Assembly: GCF_026151205.1 (NCBI RefSeq)
Contig: NC_087072.1
Location: 1,385,375 to 1,445,374 of the forward strand
DNA from: Bolinopsis microptera
Lineage: Eukaryota; Ctenophora; Tentaculata; Lobata; Bolinopsidae
DNA length: 60,000 bases
Direction: 5' to 3'
Positions 47,391-60,000 of the stretch are shown in pieces. The position numbers were made by a program, and so were the translations under genes. Each line of letters starts with the position of its first letter. Within the stretch, counting starts at the first letter, position 1. The notes below the pieces were generated by a model, which saw only the letters and a list, made by a program, of their open reading frames with translations, had not been told where the DNA came from and ran no database searches.

Positions 47391-47501
47391 GCCGGATTAT
47401 TAGCTGTTGACAACGCTTATAGGATTTGCAGGATTTGGAGCAAGCTCCTAATATGGCATAGTCTTACATTACCGGCCAAGAATAGGTGTGCAACAGAGAG
47501 A

Positions 47502-47685
<184 letters not shown>

Positions 47686-48378
47686 GGGCTCTCCCTTCAG
47701 ACTTAAAGGGGTTCACCCCCATATCCCCCTCTGAACCCCCTACACAACTAAAGAAACACTTCTACAGAAGTATAACCGGGCTCACTGACAAGTACCTTGC
47801 TCCAGACAGGGGTTGCTAAGTCTAATCGGTTTACTTTACTGTCAACAGAACAATTTCTTGAACCGAGTTTCCTGACCCTATTCTAATTGTTAATATGCGA
47901 TATGTTTTTACGCGCTGTTCGATACGTAACACAAGTTTTTCATAAAGACAAATAAAATGCAGCTTACAAATTTTTGTGGAAATAATATAATCCTTGAAAT
48001 ATTTTGTAAGAACGCATGTTAAACGATAATTAAGATGGTAAAACGGGCAAACATTGTTATAGAGAAAATGAGAAGTGCGATTAAAACAGGCTCCGTTGTT
48101 GAAGCTGCAGCACTGCTCTCTGTCACCACCTCTCCAGGGTGGAGGGGTGTGCATGTGCAATGGTAGCTGGCCTGACCTTGTAGGACGTCCCTCCAACTAT
48201 ATATCATAGCACAAAACGAAACTGCCCTCCGCCAGATATAAAGTGTTTACAAAAGATTCTGGAACTCCACCACCGATCAGGTCGGGGGCGCGGGAGGGAG
48301 CCGTTTGAAAGTCTAAAAATCTTCTCAAGAGGAGAATTGGAGCAGCTCCTAGAAAGGTGCCCACGTGACCACTGACCA

Positions 48379-49714
48379 TCACGTGGTCAGATAGAAGGAC
48401 TTTTGTCTGAATACAGCTTGATTGTCCTTACTCTTATAGCTGGGGGTCTCGACTTGTGGAGCCTCCCTTTTAACTGCGGGCTGCATTGACAGGGACTTAG
48501 TTAGCCGCACTCTATCCTGGTACTGTTTACCAACCATACTGGACCGCACCGGGCACAGGGGTTCTAGAAAGTTCTGGACCATTACTGCCAGTTTGGCCAT
48601 TGAGGGCGGCCTTTTAACCGAGGTGTCATCCAGTGTCTCCACCGGGGGCTCGGGTTCCTCGTTCTTTATAGATTTAATCTCGGGGGAGTGAGTAGTGGGG
48701 GTGGAGATAGAGGTGCGAGACGAGGATTCTAGGCTGGGGAGACGTTCTCTTTTGACCAGCGGACATGACTTAGCCTTGCGGTGTATCGTGCAGCTCTCCT
48801 GCATTGGTATGTTGTACAGCTGCTTCACCTGACAGTATATCAACCGTTTAAAATCTGATTAAAGTTCAGACAAATAATATGCCTTATTTTCAAAACAGCA
48901 ACAAAACAACAGTTTTATTTTGGGCCATCTTGATTACCCAAATATGGGATCTTCCTCTAGCTCATGTGGGTCCCGTTTATCCATATAAAAACTGTTTTAT
49001 TCGAGGTACTTTTGGTTTTATAGACAAACCTTAGCAAGTCTCTCCATTTTTAGGTTGAGTTTCTCCTCTATCCTGCTGTAGTGTTTGATTTTAATACTCT
49101 TTTCAAGTTGAATACTTCTGATTATATTCATGTATCTGTGTCTTTGTATTTTCTTAAACATCTCATTATCCTGAAGTTAAAGACAGATTAGATCATCATT
49201 CTGTTCCTACATGTTAATTCTTCTCAAACAATCCACACTACTATCTACAGTACATAATATAAGCACTTATTTCTTTGTTAAGTACACTTATTAAATAAAT
49301 CGAATATAAGGACATCTCTCTCAAGTACATGGAATAAAATAAAGCCCAGTTCTACTGGTAAGTTCCTCAGAAATGTTGTAAAGAATCTGAGTGCTGAGAG
49401 TGTTACTGCATGTAAGAATTAGGATGCTTTAACGTTTACTTTTAGGAAGCTATTAGGAAGTTGTCCTATGGTGCAATGAAGTCTGAATCCTGACAGGTTT
49501 CTATTATAAGTATCTCAGTATGTAAGAGCAGAGCACTAGTAAGGTGCAGTAGGAAATATGCAGGGTTGTTATATCAGTAAAAGTAACTATGGTTACTAGT
49601 AGCGTAACTGTGGTTACTCACTCGTTCAAGTTTAGACCACCGGATCTGCTCGAGGGCTCGCCAATCCTTGGTGGGAGGCAGCGTGATGCCCGCTTCTCCA
49701 CTTCTCCGTACCAT
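48379..49714 (-). CDS. Unrecognised 227-aa protein, basic coiled N-terminal half and disordered C-terminal half
   Basis: Three exons on the minus strand: 49714-49622, 49170-49030 and 48828-48379 (TGA), all phase 0. The start MVRRSGEAGITLPPTKDWRA lies two bases after TATCTACAG. Exon 2 is a charged helix (NIIRSIQLEKSIKIKHYSRI, EEKLNLKMERLAK). The last exon is rich in S, T, P and E up to about residue 150, then has a more hydrophobic piece (PPSMAKLAVMVQNFLEPLCP). No domain is recognised. Good agreement of frames, phases and splice sites supports a real gene. Confidence 0.68.
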
Positions 49715-49716
49715 GT

Positions 49717-50519
49717 CTGTAGATAATGTTAGGACTGTGCCAAAGTTAAGCTCAACTCCTGATATAAATCACCAATATGAAACGATATATATAAAAGGAT
49801 AAAATAGCTGCTTGAATCACGCGGTGAAGACATATGGTCGCTACTAAAATTGTACAAAATCAAAAGTGTACTGGAATTTTAACAATGTTCCAATACTCGG
49901 TTAGGCACTCCTACACAAGTGAAATCAACAAACTTCGCGACTCAGTCAAGTTATACAAGCAGCATGATGCACTGGACTCAACTTACATATAACTTATAGA
50001 GTGTTCGTAGAATGATCTATAGCCGCCCATCATTTTATTGTTTAAAATGTCAAAGTTTAAACTAAGTGAAACCGCATTGTAATTGTGGTTATTATCGCAA
50101 ATCGATTTTTCGGCCGCTGCCATTAGTGAAAAACTTTACAGAATTATTGGTGTGTGGTAACGAAAACACAATAACAGGTCAAATTAAAAGTAATGAAAAA
50201 CACCTGTTTAACAAACATTAGTAACATGTGAACATGAAACATCGCTCTATAGCAGTGTGCTTAATTGTCAAGCATTTACACAAGCACATTAATAAGACGT
50301 ACTGATCGTCCAGCAGACGTGATTCCAGCCGAACAGAAATATTTTTTATTCGTGTTACGCTCTGCAATTGGATCATGGATGTACTTCGTTGATGGATGAT
50401 TTTCACAAGTTAGCAGCGACTCAAAAACTAAAGCTCATGAATTGCTTGTGAGAATAGTGTACTCGTTCTGAAGGTGCTATAAAGTGATCTTGTGTCGGGT
50501 GAGTTTAAGTGAGAACCGA
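49717..50519. other. Intergenic, no gene seen
   Basis: Short upstream region of the gene starting at 49714, without recognisable elements. Confidence 0.4.
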
Positions 50520-52465
50520 CAAGATAATACAAGAAAGCTAGTACCCCTCACACACACTTTTGTTTTACATGTGTCAAATGAGGTAATACAACAAAGCTAG
50601 TACCCCTCACACACACTTGTGTTTTACATGTGTCAAATGAGGTAATACAACAAAGCTAGTAAACCTCACACACACTTGTGTTTTACATGTGTCAAATGAG
50701 GTAATACAACAAAGCTAGTACCCCTCAAACACACTTGTGTTTTACATGTGTCAAATGAGGTAATACAACAAAGCTAGTACCCCTCACACAGTACACTTGT
50801 GTTTTACATGTGTCAAATGAGGTAATACAACAAAGCTAGTATCCCTCACACACACTTGTGTTTTACATGTGTCAAATGAGGTAATACAACAAAGCTAGTA
50901 CCCTTCACACACACTTGTGTTTTACATATTGTGTCAAATGAGGTAATACAACAAAGCTAGTACCCCTCACACACACTTGTGTTTTACATGTGTCAAATGA
51001 GGTAATTCAACAAAGCTAGTACCCCTCACATGCAGTACACTTGTGTTTTACATGTGTCAAATGAGGTAATACAACAAAGCTAGTACCCCTCACACACACT
51101 TGTGTTTTACATGTGTCAAATGAGGTAATACAACAAAGCTAGTACCCCTCACACACACTTGTGTTTTACATATTGTGTCAAATGAGGTAATACAACAAAG
51201 CTAGTACCCCTCACACACACTTGTGTTTTACATGTGTCAAATGAGGTAATACAACAAAGCTAGTACCCCTCGCGCATACTTGTGTTTTACATGTGTCAAA
51301 TGAGGTAATACAACAAAGCTAGTACTAAGTACCCCTCACACACACACACACACTTGTGTTTTACACGTGTGTCAAATGAGGTAATACAACAAAGCTAGTA
51401 CCCCTCGCGCATACTTGTGTTTTACATGTGTCAAATGAGGTAATACAACAAAGCTAGTACCCCTCACACACACTTGTGTTTTACATGTGTCAAATGAGGT
51501 AATTCAACAAAGCTAGTACCCCTCACATGCAGTACACTTGTGTTTTACATGTGTCAAATGAGGTAATACAACAAAGCTAGTACCCCTCACACACACTTGT
51601 GTTTTACATGTGTCAAATGAGGTAATACAACAAAGCTAGTACCCCTCACACACACTTGTGTTTTACATATTGTGTCAAATGAGGTAATACAACAAAGCTA
51701 GTACCCCTCACACACACTTGTGTTTTACATGTGTCAAATGAGGTAATACAACAAAGCTAGTACCCCTCACACACACTTGTGTTTTACATGTGTCAAATGA
51801 GGTAATACAACAAAGCTAGTACCCCTCACACACACTTGTGTTTTACATGTGTCAAATGAGGTAATACAACAAAGCTAGTACCCTTCACACACACTTGTGT
51901 TTTACATGTGTCAAATGAGGTAATACAACAAAGCTAGTACCCTTCACACACACTTGTGTTTTACATGTGTCAAATGAGGTAATACAACAAAGCTAGTACC
52001 CCTCACACACACTTGTGTTTTACATATTGTGTCAAATGAGGTAATACAACAAAGCTAGTACCCCTCACACACACTTGTGTTTTACATGTGTCAAATGAGG
52101 TAATACAACAAAGCTAGTACCCCTCACACACACTTGTGTTTTACATATTGTGTCAAATGAGGTAATGCAAAAAAGCTACTACCCCTCACACACACTTGTG
52201 TTTGACATGTGTCAAATGAGGTAATGCAAAAAAGCTACTACCCCTCACACACACTTGTGTTTTACATGTGTCAAATGAGGTAATACAACAAAGCTAGTAA
52301 ACCTCACACACACTTGTGTTTTACATGTGTCAAATGAGGTAATACAACAAAGCTAGTATATCCCTCACACACACTTGTGTTTTACATGTGTCAAATGAGG
52401 TAATACAACAAAGCTACTACCCCTCACACACACTTGTGTTTTACATGTGTCAAATGAGGTAATGG
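50520..52465. repeat. Satellite array, about 60-bp unit, about 32 copies
   Basis: The unit contains AATACAACAAAGCTAGTACC, CCTCACACACACTTGTGTTT and TACATGTGTCAAATGAGGT. Variant monomers (ACATATTGTGTC, CGCGCATACTTG, CACATGCAGTACAC) recur. The AATTCAACAAAG plus CATGCAGTACAC variant pair at 51003 recurs at 51499, showing a 496-bp segmental duplication inside the array. Confidence 0.97.
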
Positions 52466-53336
52466 TTCGGGGTGTAATCAGACCGTATTAGGTCACTGAG
52501 CATTTGCGTGATGGTGACTGAGTGTTATCTAGCTTCTTTGTCCGTATTGTGTGTGCAACAATAAACATAGGATGGCAAAGACAGAATACTGAGTAAAATG
52601 CAGGGCGGCTGTGCTTGTCGGCCAAATTGCAACTCAATTGCGTGGCATTTATATTATCTAAGCTTCTAAGCATCCAAAGTTTGGCGTATTCTAAACAAGT
52701 TAAACAATACCTTTGTTGTTTGCTTAATTCGGTTTTTCAAACAATTATTTAACAAACAAGACAATCTTCAGAAGCTCTGAAAACAACACAGCTCTTTGTC
52801 ATACAAATGTCCTACTTTTGACTAGAATCACTTTTCAAATCATCTACTCATACTGAATTAAGGAATGTTAAGATTTTAAATCTACAGTCTGATTGTCTGC
52901 GAAAAGTTAAATTCTTAAAAGAATTAAGAATCTGCCGAAAAGGATTGATAAATTGTCAAGTCATGTTTACGTGTTATAAAATATTTGTTTCTTTGTTTAA
53001 TAAACAAGATGCAGTCGTCATCTGCTCTGAATACAAAAACAACTCTTCGTAATGAAAGCTTTCTACTTTCGACTGAAATCATTCCTCACTGTCATCGACT
53101 AATGCTTGGATTTTATAACTAGATTTTCAACCTGCAATCGTCATAATCTGCAGATTGCATAAATTTTACCAGGTACGTATTATTCTTATAAATTGGGAAT
53201 ATCTATGAATCGTCAAACAATGCACGAGCTATCTTCTCGGGACCTCCAAAACATTACCTAACTTAATCTCCCAATTCATCAATTCACAGAACATTATTCA
53301 CTCAAAGTTCAAGTACCCGTTCAGGCATATCTTAAT
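52466..53336. other. Intergenic, no gene seen
   Basis: Non-repetitive AT-rich sequence without supported coding frames, between the satellite and the last exon of the gene at 53337. Confidence 0.4.
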
Positions 53337-53817
53337 TTAACTGATCAAATCTTTGTATGGGCAGTTCTCCCCCAACTGTAGAAGAGCCTCGTCCAATGTA
53401 ACGCTCCTCTCCCTCTCGCCCCTCCTCGTCCCCTCACTCGTCCCCTCCCTTGCCTCCATTATCCTGTTCATCTCCCTGTCCTCTATTATTGGGACGGTAA
53501 TTTCACTGTCCGCATCGAACATGGACGTTGACCTGGGTCTGGGAGGGTTGAGGATGTAGCCCCCGTCTGATATTGTCTCCCCGGTTTCCGAGTCGTACAC
53601 TATCTTCTCGCAATAACTGTGAGACACCTTCTTCAGTCCGTTCGCTTCTGATTCTGATGCTTTCTTCTTCACACTTCCTGATCTTTTCTTTACAGTTCCC
53701 CCGGTTGAGGTTTTACCCCGCGGGAAGGTATGTCCTGGTTTAGCCGAAGCACCATTGCTCGCTTCCGTCGTGAATGTTAGATTTGGTGTCCTCACCTTTA
53801 GGGAGCTCGTTTTGAAA
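53337..53817 (-). CDS. Last exon of an unrecognised basic, low-complexity protein (159 codons visible)
   Basis: The exon begins after CTCATTTCAG at 53818 and runs in frame to TAA at 53337. The product contains a basic stretch (TVKKRSGSVKKKASESEANG), then SYCEKIVYDSETGETISDGG and an acidic, probably helical C-terminus ending LLQLGENCPYKDLIS. A possible preceding exon at about 53955-54034 ends in CTATCGC before GTAAGT and joins in phase, but has no ATG and the 5' part of the gene was not found. The frame continuing to 53915 reads through the acceptor. Domain unknown. Confidence 0.55.
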
Positions 53818-54980
53818 CTGAAATGAGAAAGTGGCGTTATCATCGTGTTATTATCGGTTAATTGTTTCAATACAACTCTCGCGGACGAATGGAAATCTAT
53901 CCGTCGGCTGATCAAGGTTTCTAAATATAATGTCGTTCTTTCCTAGGTTTCACTTACGCGATAGATTTATTTTTTATACCTCGGCATTTTTTTGTAAATT
54001 TCCTTGAATGATTTCCTAGAAATTGCTTGCGATGATGAACAGTTTATGATGAAGCATTAGACCTTCAAATTAAAATGCTTCGGTTTAGATTTATTGACGC
54101 GGAAACTAATTTTGTCATTGTGCTTGGCGTATAGGGCAGGAATTTTCCAACTTCTGAAAGAAGCATAATGGAAACTATTTTACCTTAGGAAGGTTGTAGC
54201 GAATATTGGATAAGTACAGAATGTTCACGATGGTTATTTTTAGACGGAGACCCAAGTTATGAAGCAGTAAAGATTCTAGATTTGTTGACGGAAACTAATT
54301 TTGTGCTTGGCGTAGGACAGGATTTTGCTGCAACTTCTGGAAGAAGCATGATGGAGTCGATTCTATTTTTGGAAGGTTTTAGCAAATATTAAATATGTAT
54401 AGGATAAATATTGGATAAGTACAGAATGTTCACGATGGCTATTTTCAGTTATGATGCAGCAAAGAGCCTTAAACGCTGCATTAGTTTCGGCAACTTAAAT
54501 CATTGAGCACTTTATTTAGAAATATGTACAGAATTTAGATGCGAAAAACAGTTTTCACCTAATGTCTAAATAATTTAGGGCATGAAATTCTTTACAAATT
54601 GTATATTAACATGATTAATATGCCAAATTTGATTATCGTGCATCAATCTTGTAGTGTCTATCTTGCTTCCATCGAAAGTTTCCATCTTTGGCTTAGCTCC
54701 AGGCTCAAATTTAGTCTTCGGTCACTATGTCTAATAAAAAGCCTTTCAGTGCATATTTTGCTTCATATGTGGTATATGAATGTGGTCATTGCTAACTATT
54801 TGTCGTGTAAAACAGTTTAACTTTAAACCATGAAATAGGCGTTGTACTTGTAAAATATGGGCGAGGCAGTAAGATTTAAAATTGACACGAAGACAAGTTT
54901 TGATGCTAAAGATCTAAAGCATCAACTCCCATTGATCAATTTTAATTAACATTAGATACCAACAGAACCAGAAGAACGGC
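53818..54980. other. Probable 5' region of the gene at 53337, with a local duplication
   Basis: A segment containing GACGGAAACTAATTTTGT, GGAAGAAGCATGATGGA and TAAGTACAGAATGTTCACGA (about 54270-54440) is a diverged copy of 54095-54240. No clear exons beyond the weak candidate at 53955-54034. Confidence 0.4.
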
Positions 54981-54983
54981 CAA

Positions 54984-56000
54984 TTCATTCCTGACTAATT
55001 CACCCTTCATTCCTGACTAATTCACCCTTCATTCCTGACTAATTCACCCTTCATTCCTGACTAATTCACCCTTCAATCCTGACTAATTCACCCTTCATTC
55101 CTGACTAATTCACCCTTCATTCCTGACTAATTCACAATTCATTCCTGACTAATTCACCCTTCATTCCTGACTAATTCACCTTCCATTCCTGACTAATTCA
55201 CCCTTCATTCCTGACTAATTCACCCTTCATTCCTGACTAATTCAACCTTCATTCCTGACTAATTCACCCTTCTATTCTGACTAATTCACCTTTCATTCCT
55301 GACTAATTCACAATTCATTCCTGACTAATTCACCTTTCATTCCTGACTAATTCACCTTCATTCCTGACTAATTCACCCTTTATTCCTGACTAATTCACCC
55401 TTCATTCCTTACTAATTCACTCTTCATTCCTGACTAATTCACCTTTCATTTCTGACTAATTCACCCTTCATTCCTGACTAATTCACCTTTCATTCCTGAC
55501 TAATTCACCTTCATTCCTGACTAATTCACCCTTCATTCCTGACTAATTTACCCTTCATTCCTGACTAATTCACCCTTCATTCCTGACTAATTCAACTTTC
55601 ATTCCTGACTAATTCACCCTTCATTCCTGACTAATTCACCCTTCATTCCTGACTAATTCACTTTTCATTCCTGACTAATTCACCCTTCATTCCTGACTAA
55701 TTCACCTTTCATTCCTGACTAATTCACCTTTCATTCCTGACTAATTCACCCTTCATTCCTGACTAATTCACCCTTCATTCCTGACTAATTCACCCTTCAT
55801 CCCTGACTAATTCATCCTTCATTTCTGACTAATTCACCCTTTATTCCTGACTAATTCACCCTTCATTCCTGACTAATTCAACCTTCATTCCTGACTAATT
55901 CACCCTTCATTCCTGACTAATTCACCCTTCATTCCTGACTAATTCACCCTTCATTCCTGACTAATTCAACCTTCATTCCTGACTAATTCACACTTCTTTC
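54984..56000. repeat. 22-bp satellite array, about 46 copies
   Basis: CATTCCTGACTAATTCACCCTT is repeated with single-base and one-base-deletion variants. The TGACTAATTCA core is nearly invariant, and TGACTAA resembles an AP-1-like site by chance or by amplification. Confidence 0.97.
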
Positions 56001-56214
56001 ATCCCTTTCTAATTCATTCTTTGATAAACTAAATTTGATTATCCTGTTATTGACCATACTCAAAAAGTTAAAATCAAGTACCAAAACCACGGCATGTGAT
56101 ATATTTACGAAGGAGCAAGGTAGGAACAATCCAGCGTCATATCAAGCTGAAAGGCTTCCTACCCTTGAAAATATACAAATAAATATACCGTTGAAAACTA
56201 TGAATAGACACTGT

Positions 56215-59200
56215 TATCCCGGCCGAATTTTGTATTGTAACGCTAGGACACTAGGCCGTGTTTTGTATTGTAACGCTAGGACACTAGGCCGTGTTTTGTA
56301 ATGTAACGCTAGGACACTAGGCCGTGTTTTGTAATGTAACGCTATAGGACACTAGGCTGTGTTTTGTAATGTAACGCTAGGACACTAGGCCGTGTTTTGC
56401 ATTGTAACGCTAGGACACTAGGCCGTGTTTTGTATTGTAACGCTAGGACACTAGGCCGTGTTTTGTATTGTAACGCTAGGATACTAGGCCGTGTTTTGTA
56501 TTGTAACGCTAGGACACTATGCCGTGTTTTGTATTGTAACGCTAGGACATTAGGCCGTGTTTTGTATTGTAACGCTAGGACACTATGTCGTGTTTTGTAT
56601 TGTAACGCTAGGACACTAGGCCGTGTTTTGTATTGTAACGCTAGGACACTAGGCTGTGTTTTTTATTGTAACGCTAGGGCTCTAGGCCGTGTTTTGTAAT
56701 GTAACGCTAGGACACTAGGCCGTGTTTTGTATTGTAACGCTAGGACACTAGGCCGTGTTTTGTATTGTAACGCTAGGACACTATGTCGTGTTTTGTAATG
56801 TAACGCTATAGGACACTAGGCCGTGTTTTGTAATGTAACGCTAGGACACTATGCCGTGTTTTGTATTGTAACGCTAGGACATTAGGCCGTGTTTTGTATT
56901 GTAACGCTAGGACACTATGTCGTGTTTTGTATTGTAACGCTAGGACACTAGGCCGTGTTTTGTATTGTAACGCTAGGACACTAGGCTGTGTTTTTTATTG
57001 TAACGCTAGGGCTCTAGGCCGTGTTTTGTATTGTAACGCTAAGACACTAGGCCGTGTTTTGTATTGTAACGCTAGGACACTAGGCTGTGTTTTGTATTGT
57101 AACGCTAGGACACTAGGCCGTGTTTTGTATTGTAACGCTAGGACACTAGGCCGTGTTTTGTATTGTAACGCTAGGACACTAGGCCGTGTTTTGTATTGTA
57201 ACGCTAGGACACTAGGCCGTGTTTTGTATTGTAACGTTAGGACACTAGGCTGTGTTTTGTATTGTAACGCTAGGACACTAGGCCGTGTTTTGCATTGTAA
57301 CACTAGGACACTAGGCCGTGTTTTGTATTGTAACGCTAGGACACTAGGCCGTGTTTTGTATTGTAACGCTAGGACATTAGGCCGTGTTTTGTATTGTAAC
57401 GCTAGGACACTAGGCCGTGTTTTGTATTGTAACGCTAGGACACTAGGCCGTGTTTTGTATTGTAACGCTAGGATACTAGGCCGTGTTTTGTATTGTAACG
57501 CTAGGACACTAGGCCGTGTTTTGTATTGTAACGCTAGGATACTAGGCCGTGTTTTGTATTGTAACGCTAGGACACTAGGCCGTGTTTTGTATTGTAACGC
57601 TAGGACACTAGGCCGTGTTTTGTATTGTAACGCTAGGACATTAGGCCGTGTTTTGTATTGTAACGCTAGGACACTAGGCCGTGTTTTGTATTGTAACGCT
57701 AGGACACTAGGCCGTGTTTTGTAATGTAACGCTAGGACACTAGGCCGTGTTTTGTAATGTAACGCTATAGGACACTAGGCTGTGTTTTGTAATGTAACGC
57801 TAGGACACTAGGCCGTGTTTTGTATTGTAACGCTAGGACACTAGGCTGTGTTTTTTATTGTAACGCTAGGGCTCTAGGCCGTGTTTTGTAATGTAACGCT
57901 AGGACACTAGGCCGTGTTTTGTATTGTAACGCTAGGACACTAGGCCGTGTTTTGTATTGTAACGCTAGGACACTATGTCGTGTTTTGTAATGTAACGCTA
58001 TAGGACACTAGGCCGTGTTTTGTAATGTAACGCTAGGACACTATGCCGTGTTTTGTATTGTAACGCTAGGACATTAGGCCGTGTTTTGTATTGTAACGCT
58101 AGGACACTATGTCGTGTTTTGTATTGTAACGCTAGGACACTAGGCCGTGTTTTGTATTGTAACGCTAGGACACTAGGCTGTGTTTTTTATTGTAACGCTA
58201 GGGCTCTAGGCCGTGTTTTGTATTGTAACGCTAAGACACTAGGCCGTGTTTTGTATTGTAACGCTAGGACACTAGGCTGTGTTTTGTATTGTAACGCTAG
58301 GACACTAGGCCGTGTTTTGTATTGTAACGCTAGGACACTAGGCCGTGTTTTGTATTGTAACGCTAGGACACTAGGCCGTGTTTTGTATTGTAACGCTAGG
58401 ACACTAGGCCGTGTTTTGTATTGTAACGTTAGGACACTAGGCTGTGTTTTGTATTGTAACGCTAGGACACTAGGCCGTGTTTTGCATTGTAACACTAGGA
58501 CACTAGGCCGTGTTTTGTATTGTAACGCTAGGACACTAGGCCGTGTTTTGTATTGTAACGCTAGGACATTAGGCCGTGTTTTGTATTGTAACGCTAGGAC
58601 ACTAGGCCGTGTTTTGTATTGTAACGCTAGGACACTAGGCCGTGTTTTGTATTGTAACGCTAGGATACTAGGCCGTGTTTTGTATTGTAACGCTAGGACA
58701 CTAGGCCGTGTTTTGTATTGTAACGCTAGGATACTAGGCCGTGTTTTGTATTGTAACGCTAGGACACTAGGCCGTGTTTTGTATTGTAACGCTAGGACAC
58801 TAGGCCGTGTTTTGTATTGTAACGCTAGGACATTAGGCCGTGTTTTGTATTGTAACGCTAGGACACTAGGCCGTGTTTTGTATTGTAACGCTAGGACACT
58901 AGGCCGTGTTTTGTAATGTAACGCTAGGACACTAGGCCGTGTTTTGTAATGTAACGCTATAGGACACTAGGCTGTGTTTTGTAATGTAACGCTAGGACAC
59001 TAGGCCGTGTTTTGTATTGTAACGCTAGGACACTAGGCCGTGTTTTGTATTGTAACGCTAGGACACTATGTCGTGTTTTGTAATGTAACGCTATAGGACA
59101 CTAGGCCGTGTTTTGTAATGTAACGCTAGGACACTATGCCGTGTTTTGTATTGTAACGCTAGGACATTAGGCCGTGTTTTGTATTGTAACGCTAGGACAC

Positions 59201-60000
59201 TATGTCGTGTTTTGTATTGTAACGCTAGGACACTAGGCCGTGTTTTGTATTGTAACGCTAGGACACTAGGCTGTGTTTTTTATTGTAACGCTAGGGCACT
59301 AGGCCGTGTTTTGTATTGTAACGCTAAGACACTAGGCCGTGTTTTGTATTGTAACGCTAGGACACTAGGCTGTGTTTTGTATTGTAACGCTAGGACACTA
59401 GGCCGTGTTTTGTATTGTAACGCTAGGACACTAGGCCGTGTTTTGTATTGTAACGCTAGGACACTAGGCCGTGTTTTGTATTGTAACGCTAGGACACTAG
59501 GCCGTGTTTTGTATTGTAACGTTAGGACACTAGGCTGTGTTTTGTATTGTAACGCTAGGACACTAGGCCTTGTTTTGCATTGTAACACTAGGACACTAGG
59601 CCGTGTTTTGTATTGTAACGCTAGGACACTAGGCCGTGTTTTGTATTGTAACGCTAGGACATTAGGCCGTGTTTTGTATTGTAACGCTAGGACACTAGGC
59701 CGTGTTTTGTATTGTAACGCTAGGACACTAGGCCGTGTTTTGTATTGTAACGCTAGGATACTAGGCCGTGTTTTGTATTGTAACGCTAGGACACTAGGCC
59801 GTGTTTTGTATTGTAACGCTAGGATACTAGGCCGTGTTTTGTATTGTAACGCTAGGACACTAGGCCGTGTTTTGTATTGTAACGCTAGGACACTAGGCCG
59901 TGTTTTGTATTGTAACGTTAGGACACTAGGCTGTGTTTTGTATTGTAACGCTAGGACACTAGACCGTGTTTTGTATTTTAACACTAGGACACTAGGCCGT
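56215..60000. repeat. 33-bp satellite with 1192-bp higher-order structure, running off the window
   Basis: About 115 monomers containing GTAACGCTAGGACACTAGGC and CGTGTTTTGTATT. Diagnostic variants (CACTATGCCG at 56847, 58039 and 59132) recur at intervals of 1192 and 1093 bp. 1192 equals 36 monomers plus two 2-base insertions (CGCTATAGG); 1093 is three monomers less. Because 33 is divisible by three, long frames exist on both strands (up to 287 codons), but the monomers have the same variants irrespective of codon position and no start context, so they are not genes. Confidence 0.97.

Noticed and set aside
50520-56000. CRISPR-like arrays
   Set aside because: The repeats are head-to-tail without unique spacers, and the genome is eukaryotic.
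56395-59984. Long open frames on both strands (up to 287 codons, YCNARTLGRVL-type repeats)
   Set aside because: They follow from the 33-bp satellite period and are open in several frames and on both strands; variants ignore codon position.

Overview
The window is nuclear DNA of an animal: AT-rich, with small exons, GT-AG introns and polyadenylation signals, and very rich in tandem repeats and transposon debris. A Hippo-type kinase, a Notch-ligand-like DSL protein and CH-domain proteins place it in Metazoa. Compact genes, several 3' splice sites directly before start codons, and the LINE/pogo/MITE content suggest a non-bilaterian marine animal such as a cnidarian (perhaps a hydrozoan). That placement is inference and is not settled by the sequence.

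Layout. 1-2053 (-): 5' five exons of an MST/Hippo kinase, cut by the window edge. 2054-6871: non-coding, with MITE debris and a hairpin cluster. 6873-13036 (+): eleven-exon gene for an 1118-residue ankyrin-type protein with two C-terminal membrane segments. 16216-17281 (+): zf-RanBP2 protein with a possible upstream exon. 17282-22680: MITEs and a 77-bp-arm palindrome. 22971-27911 (+): ten-exon DSL-repeat membrane protein, with a stray adenylate-kinase-7-like exon and an ORF1-only retroposon in its introns. 28171-29969: complete pogo-like transposon with TIRs and TA target duplication, holding a broken transposase and an intact secreted/GPI-like gene. 31345-32319: 5'-truncated LINE reverse transcriptase. 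34428-34685: array of perfect palindromes. 35807-37155 and 40600-46748 (-): two tandem paralogues of a 229-residue single-CH-domain protein (GAS2/calponin-like). 48379-49714 (-): unrecognised 227-residue protein. 53337-53817 (-): last exon of an unrecognised basic protein. 50520-60000: large satellites of about 60, 22 and 33 bp, the last with a 1192-bp higher-order period.

The genes show no operon-like or pathway link. The shared theme is structural: most larger introns carry a private minisatellite, and in CH-domain gene B one such minisatellite has copied part of an exon together with its splice sites. Exon boundaries were inferred from frame, phase and splice consensus only; no transcript data were available.
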